Shown piece by piece: positions 58,901-64,000 of a stretch of 64,000 nt of DNA (the stretch's first letter is position 1; each line of letters starts with the position of its first letter). The position numbers and the translations under genes are program-made. The stretch spans positions 62,001-126,000 of the forward strand of contig JASANG010003904.1 in NCBI GenBank assembly GCA_030248215.1. The letters are read 5' to 3'. Source of the stretch: Enoplolaimus lenunculus. Its lineage: Eukaryota; Nematoda; Enoplea; Enoplida; Thoracostomopsidae. Below the pieces are notes generated by a model. It did not search any database and was not told where the DNA came from. It saw nothing but the letters and a program-made list of their open reading frames with translations.

Positions 58901-61900
58901 AAAAAAGTGGTAAATGTGTTTCACACAATGTACTTGATTGCAATACTATTTTCTGTGTAAACGTTCATACTGCTATTGACATAACGGACTGTTACCATGA
59001 GTGTTAAGTCTCAACAAACATCATAGTAAGTAATTACATAAATCATTCGTTTAAATAATTATTGAAAGCATCACGTCTCCACAATTATTGTAATTTACAC
59101 ACATTAACATACCCGAAAAACCAACCAGAAGCGGTAAATTTTCAAAATAAATTAGAATGTTTCCACAATAATTGACTCAATATATAGTCATTATTATACT
59201 GATAAGCTAGATTTTGAGCACCATTGTAATACAAATCGTATAATGAAAACAAGGCTTTTTGCAAATGATATTGCGTCTGCGAGGATAGTTTAAACGATTT
59301 GATAACTCAAAAAAGTTTCAAAACTTAAAATTCTCAGACAACATTCGCATACTAAAAATTCTATTTCTCACGCTATTATCTCGACATTACTGTATACCTG
59401 AAAATGTTATTTGTTGACGCGACGAGAAATGTCTGGAACGATTTGCCAATGAACAAATGAAATATGACTATGGCCCTGATCAAAAATTGCAAAAGTGTAG
59501 CAATTGTTTGCATAATAAAATAACTATCCTACATTAGCAATTCAAACTTAGGTTTAAGATTTTCGTCGACTGGCACTATCCAAAACTGTATGCAGCAGCC
59601 AAACTGTGCAAACTCCGTCTTCAAAGAAAACAATTTATATTCCGTTAGCTTGTTAAGGTTCGACTCGACCACCGACTAAGGTTCGACTCGACCACCGACG
59701 TTAGTTATTAATGTCTGTCGTCTTAACTTAAGCTTAATCGAAAACTTAAACCTACTAGCCTAGGTGTAGGCTTAAACATATACGTCTAAAGCCTCATTAT
59801 CCACGTTTCCGTCTCTAAGCGTTCCTGACTTCCTGCATCTCGGTGTGTAGGCCCATATAGCTAGTACGGGCCGATTTGGTAATATCTCAGAAGCGAATTT
59901 CGTTTGTATGCTCATTGCCTTCGTAACGCTGATAACAAACGGCTCATCACTCAACAAAATTGCAGGGCAATGCCATATAACTTAACGTAGTACAGTAACG
60001 ACCAGAGAAAAGTTTTATACAACCCGTGCCACGAGCATCAGTGCTAACACCCAATTACTGTGCGCATAATTTCACATCCATATTACGGAGTTAGCAACAT
60101 TGCGCATGCTGGGCTTGTTCGCATGTAGCGATACAGCAACTGCAGTTTTTGCCGTATTAACACTTAATGCATGCTGATTGTTCCTTCAGATCCCCACAAT
60201 ATAATTTAACCAATGCTAAAAAACTGATGTTTTGTTTTGATCAGAAAAATATTCCGCTGACTGCTGATACATAACATAGTGTGAAGTCATGGTACTACGA
60301 TGGTACAAGAGCTGAATTTCATTTCGAACCGTATTCAGAACAATCAACACTATAATATTACAGAAAGTGCTACGGCAAATACAACACAGCGTTGATAAAT
60401 CACAACTATGCAAACGCAAAAACTCATTGCATACTTGATTCTGGCCGAAACCTTGCAATCAAGAAATATTATCACACTAAGTGCAAGCCGTTTACAAATA
60501 ACAACGCTACATTGTGCAACAAAACATATTAAACAAATGACAATATTACCAATACAACAGGTGCAGAGTACTGTATTGCAGTGGTCATAAAAAGGTACAA
60601 ATTTTAGTAGTTTTATTAAAAACTACAACTGTATACAAAAACGCGAACCACAGTATAAGTATTAGCCAGAAATGAGAAAAAACAGGTCAAAATTAGGCTG
60701 CCTAAAATATTATTTTTAAATTGAAAAATAGCGTTCACTCACTGTATTCCTATTTCAAAGCCATTGATTTCAGGAACAAAATGCAACTTTCATTTTAACT
60801 GCGCAACCTCATGTTTCAAACACACAGCAAAAACAATAAAAGTGCGAAAATTGTGCCAAACCCATAGCTTTTCCACAGAAAGTCCAACAATGTCCTTTCG
60901 GGAGGCTGAACTTTACCTAAAAAAACCTCTTCTTGATACTTTTAACAGTCGTTTGGTGAAACAATGACCACTGCAACACTAAAATACTCAAACGCCTGAT
61001 ATCTCACCCATAACCAATTTGTCAATGTCTTCTTGACTAAATGCGAACGCTTCTGCCAAAACTGTTTTACACGCATTTATGCGTGCATCTTTTTTGGATT
61101 TGGACTCGATACCTACGTAGTTTTTGCCGTCTATTGCGTAAGTTGACTGAAAACAAGTACATATTGCAAGGCATAAATTCTTACAATTCAGCACAGATTT
61201 CCAGCCGTATACAATGTGTAGTTTTGCTCAACGGTAGACATACTGAACCACGGTTAATGCTCAATACGTACTCCAGTATAAACAAAATCAAAATTGCCCC
61301 AAGTTAAGGAACAGACTAATTACAAAAGATAGGAGTACCAGGTTGGCAAAAACGTTCATGCCAAGCCTACTAGATTTACGTATAAGTATTTAACAGCAGT
61401 TCAACCCTAAGTTGTCATTGCCACTGGCGTAGTCAGGATTTAAAACGACAGGGCCACGTTCCATAAAAATTTCGAAGAGGAGTTTCTTGTGTAACCAACG
61501 GATAAAAAACCCTAAAAACAACTCTACAAAAAGTCTAAAAAGGCGATTCGACTGCTAACTACCATATCTTCGCGTCTTGACTGCTCATTCTTCACCCAAT
61601 CAAAGCTTAGAAGCGCACGATAAAGTGAAATCCGCTGTATAAATGAGTTCATTTTTTTGTTTCTACAAATAAACCCGTTATGTCCTTAGACTATAGAATC
61701 AATCACAAAAGTCAGCTAACCTTAAACAAAGGACTATGCGATTCGCCGATATTTTCTTGAGTATGTGTACAAGAGTAATGATTGCGAGCGCACAACAAAT
61801 TAACGATATTCGCCAACGGACGGCCCATCATTTCATCAGTGAGCGAAACTTCAAATTTACCTACATCGTAACTGAATAGATCTGCAAGCGCCTAAAGATA

Positions 61901-63633
61901 CGAAATACACGAGTACGAAATTAACAAGCCATAAGCGTTAAAATAATTAGTCACACTGGTAATTTGGAAATACGCTCAGACAGAACATGCCTATACAATT
62001 TGCAAGAAAATTCGAAGGGCTACATAATATAGTTCTGTGGAAAAGGACGGTACAACAACACAAAATTTTGATTTTGCTAGGCGGAGAAATTTTCGCAGTT
62101 TTGAGCAAATATAAACAGGATGAACATCCTGAATATTTGAAGACAACTTGCCCGACCTAAACCATTTGAGTAATTTTAAACTCTTTATTATAAGGCTATT
62201 CTGTACGGGGTTCGTTGATATACTTGGTTTACAATTACGAAGAACATATATGCGGCAATAAGAGCGACAATATAAGTTTGAAGCATCGCGATTACTGCAA
62301 GATTACAACCGAATAGTATAACGGCATAACATATTAATGCACCAACCTTCTTAGCAGCTTCGTTCTTAGCGTTTTTCTTTGAATATGCCAGTCCTTCAAA
62401 TTTCCGGTTATTTATCGTCAAAACACATTTATATTGATGTCCTAATGGTTTGCTCGCCGCGTCCGTTTCACTATCAAAAACCTAAAGCAAAAAACATCAA
62501 ACAATATTTTCAATGCTAATAAAGCAGAAAGCTCGTCTGCCAAGCAGAGTGTCAACAAAAGGTTGGATTCAGATTAAGATTCGACAAAAATCTGCGGTTC
62601 AGATTCGGTCGTAAAATAACCGGATCCAAAAGAATCAAACAATGTTTGGCAATATGTTTACATTTTTAAACAATAAAAATTTTAAATAACTTCTAAATGA
62701 ATATTTTTTGTTTCCGGTCACAAAATATTAATATAATTGCGTTTGTAAAACGCAGATTTGCCGAAAAAAATGAAATGTCATGAGTTTTGCAGCGTTCTAA
62801 TTTTACTAAGTTGCCACATTGTCCGGGCTTTTGACCAACTTGGCAGTGTTTGTTATTCATTATCACAAAGTTGAAAGATGCTAGGTTTTATATTCGTATT
62901 CAGCAAATTAGCAACGGATTCTGATTCAGTCAAATCGTGGATTCGGCACAATGCTGATGCACATGGCGTAAAGCAAACTACGATTCAAATTAGAACTGTG
63001 ATTCAAAACCATTTTCAATTTCAATGTCAAGTGCATTATATTGCAATTGGAATATGAGATGTTTCATTTCGTTTGCTGGTTTATCGTTATCTTATACTTC
63101 TTACTCTATGATTCTAGTATTAAAATATGGACAACATTCGTAGACGAGCTATGTTTAACATAAATAGCACAAATACTCTGAAACAAATATTACAATGACT
63201 CGTACAAATTATATACTATATATCATAGGCTCATTAACTACGAAAATACTAAGGAGTCTGAAAGTTTCTTGTTCCGATTCCGGTACATCTTGCACCTGCC
63301 AATGCCATTAAACAAATACAGGTACATCTCCAAACCGCTTACTTCGTTAACTTCATAGGAAGCTTTCCAGTCGTCGCCGCGTTTCGCTGTCATATCATTC
63401 AACAAAGCTGTTGCCGTCTTTTCAACAGGAACTGTACCGCCTTAAAATAACAAAAATTTAACTAATAAACAAACCATTATAAAAATAATACCGAGACTAA
63501 ATCACAACAACTAAAAAATCATTTTATCAGATAACAACTACAGCACAAAACAAACTGTTTCAAAACTGCCAAAACTAACTGTCTCGGCCTCAAAATCGGC
63601 GTTGAAGCCAACGCGTCCGTGCATGATACATAC

Positions 63634-63711
<78 letters not shown>

Positions 63712-64000
63712 TGTATATATATTAAAGAGGAAATAAGCTGAAGAGTATTTTAAACGAGACAATTACAAAAATCACGGCTAACAGGAAAATTTACATCGCC
63801 AGAAAACTAACATATCAACTAACACCGGCTAAATATTAGAACCATTTGAAAAATGGGTTTTCCGGCCTTTTCCCACTTTTAAAGAAAATGTGGAAAAAAA
63901 TTCAGTAAAATTATATTAATTTTAGCATAAACTTGCGCAATAGCGAGAAAACGTCGCGAAAATCAGCAAGAAATTGGTTTTTCTCACCTATCCTATCCGG
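52789..64000 (-). CDS. ADAR: ADAR, double-stranded-RNA-specific adenosine deaminase, 5' end outside window
   Basis: ADARs convert adenosine to inosine in dsRNA. Thirteen full exons plus a 13-nt exon tail at the right edge were placed. About 740 codons are visible. Domains in order are: dsRBD1 (63440-62347), dsRBD2 (61891-61008), dsRBD3 (58068-57600), a Q- then G/M/P-rich linker (to 57350) and the deaminase (56769-52789). The zinc ligands and catalytic Glu are all present: NDCHAE, APCGDAR and MSCSDK. Three dsRBDs before the deaminase make it ADAR1-like. Any Z-DNA-binding domain would lie beyond the right edge. One exon of about 100 nt between 54420 and 53561 is needed (phase 2 to phase 0), and I could not find it. 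All other joins agree in phase. Confidence 0.96.
53371..53561 (-). CDS. ADAR: ADAR exon: deaminase C-terminal part
   Basis: The exon is 191 nt long. It encodes [15 protein letters not shown], then [19 protein letters not shown] and VEHSDVMP. It matches the SVNW...SRL.K.AL segment of the family. Confidence 0.93.
54420..54535 (-). CDS. ADAR: ADAR exon: deaminase core
   Basis: The exon is 116 nt long. It encodes [20 protein letters not shown] then [10 protein letters not shown]. Donor CG|GTAAGT, phase 2. Confidence 0.95.
54838..54958 (-). CDS. ADAR: ADAR exon: third zinc ligand
   Basis: The exon is 121 nt long. It encodes [20 protein letters not shown], then [12 protein letters not shown] and CMSCSDK. 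The Cys of SCSDK is the third zinc ligand. Confidence 0.97.
55444..55577 (-). CDS. ADAR: ADAR exon: PCG zinc motif
   Basis: The exon is 134 nt long. It encodes [20 protein letters not shown] and then [12 protein letters not shown]. The Cys of PCG is the second zinc ligand. Confidence 0.97.
55922..56115 (-). CDS. ADAR: ADAR exon: HAE active-site motif
   Basis: The exon is 194 nt long. It encodes [20 protein letters not shown] then [14 protein letters not shown]. The HAE supplies the first zinc ligand and the catalytic Glu. It ends NQNDGYRLK. Confidence 0.97.
56601..56769 (-). CDS. ADAR: ADAR exon: start of deaminase domain
   Basis: The exon is 169 nt long. It encodes [20 protein letters not shown], then [19 protein letters not shown] and SIGTG. 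Donor GTAATA, phase 1. Confidence 0.95.
57000..57320. repeat. GCGATTACGGTCGC-rich repeat in ADAR intron
   Basis: Variants of TTGCGATTACAATCG and GGTTACGGTCGC recur, giving an unusually GC-rich stretch. Probably a decayed element; no ends found. Confidence 0.45.
57350..57712 (-). CDS. ADAR: ADAR exon: dsRBD3 second half and linker
   Basis: The exon is 363 nt long. It encodes [20 protein letters not shown] then ARKALKKLF, followed by a Q/R-rich stretch and a G/M/P/F/Y-rich low-complexity linker ending MGMYGFAGQ. Donor GTGAGA. Confidence 0.93.
57869..58068 (-). CDS. ADAR: ADAR exon: dsRBD3 first half
   Basis: The exon is 200 nt long. It encodes [20 protein letters not shown], then SPIEFTFEG, an acidic loop insertion ([14 protein letters not shown]), and HPVLFTVK. 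Donor GTAAAG. Confidence 0.93.
58483..58650. repeat. 86-bp tandem duplication in ADAR intron
   Basis: Two copies of GGATACAAATCACTGACTTA through TTAGTTTTCAGGTA that differ at one base in the shared part. Confidence 0.93.
61008..61146 (-). CDS. ADAR: ADAR exon: dsRBD2 second half
   Basis: The exon is 139 nt long. It encodes [20 protein letters not shown] then [14 protein letters not shown]. Donor ATGG|GTGAGA gives phase 1, matching the next exon. Confidence 0.92.
61721..61891 (-). CDS. ADAR: ADAR exon: linker and dsRBD2 first half
   Basis: The exon is 171 nt long. It encodes [20 protein letters not shown], then [19 protein letters not shown] and HSPLFK. Donor GTTAGC. Confidence 0.88.
62347..62481 (-). 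CDS. ADAR: ADAR exon: dsRBD1 second half
   Basis: The exon is 135 nt long. It encodes [20 protein letters not shown] then NAKNEAAKK, with the K-K-x-A-K helix that contacts RNA. The donor is weak (AAG|GTTGGT). Confidence 0.9.
63343..63440 (-). CDS. ADAR: ADAR exon: dsRBD1 first half
   Basis: The exon is 98 nt long and reads [20 protein letters not shown] then [10 protein letters not shown], the alpha1-beta1 part of a dsRBD. Donor GTAAGC. Confidence 0.9.
63634..63710. repeat. (AT)n microsatellite in ADAR intron
   Basis: About 75 bp of uninterrupted AT. Confidence 0.96.
63988..64000 (-). CDS. ADAR: ADAR exon tail at window edge
   Basis: CCGGATAGGATAG before GTGAGA. Its phase (1) fits the next acceptor at 63441, giving [10 protein letters not shown]. 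Confidence 0.6.

Overview
The window is animal genomic DNA. It is AT-rich, and it holds three protein-coding genes, all on the minus strand and all split by GT-AG introns of roughly 0.2-3 kb. Their products (a calumenin/reticulocalbin, a Neto-like CUB-CUB-LDLa membrane protein and an ADAR RNA editor) are metazoan families. The many short cut-and-paste and Helentron-like elements suit a marine invertebrate. An ascidian is my best guess, but nothing in the sequence proves the clade.

Layout. 0.6-3.6 kb: the middle of a CREC-family EF-hand protein (calumenin/reticulocalbin), three exons, incomplete at both ends. 3.6-9.3 kb: intergenic, with several MITEs, a TA-rich tract and a 42-bp minisatellite. 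9.3-21.7 kb: an apparently complete nine-exon Neto-like gene (signal peptide, Q-rich stretch, CUB1, CUB2, LDLa, one transmembrane helix, and a cytoplasmic tail of more than 900 residues that is rich in Q and H). 21.7-52.7 kb: about 31 kb with no gene I can recognise, filled with non-autonomous transposons, fold-back elements, minisatellites and local duplications. 52.8 kb to the right edge: an ADAR gene with three dsRNA-binding domains and a complete set of deaminase zinc ligands. It lacks its 5' end, which lies beyond the window, and one internal exon that I could not place.

The most unusual structure is in the Neto-like gene. The 3' end of the exon that finishes CUB1, together with its 5' splice site and the first intron bases, has been copied about 13 times in tandem inside the following intron (18.24-19.56 kb). 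This gives a row of near-identical GTAAGTTT donors separated by poly-G runs. The same exon carries one surplus base that shifts the CUB1 frame.

Other notable items are four successive hairpins at 38.0-38.2 kb that share one core but have different self-complementary arms, and two Helentron/HINE-like elements with subterminal inverted repeats, a 3' hairpin and internal ~160-175-bp repeats. There are also several hAT-like MITEs with 8-bp target duplications, some filled with TTAGGC-type (nematode-telomere-like) repeats, and a piggyBac-like MITE (TTAA ends) nested inside another MITE.

The three genes show no operon-like link. Calumenin/reticulocalbins act in the secretory pathway, Neto proteins are glutamate-receptor auxiliary subunits, and ADAR edits dsRNA. 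The abundant near-palindromic elements here, some inside introns, are plausible dsRNA sources for such an editor, but that is inference.
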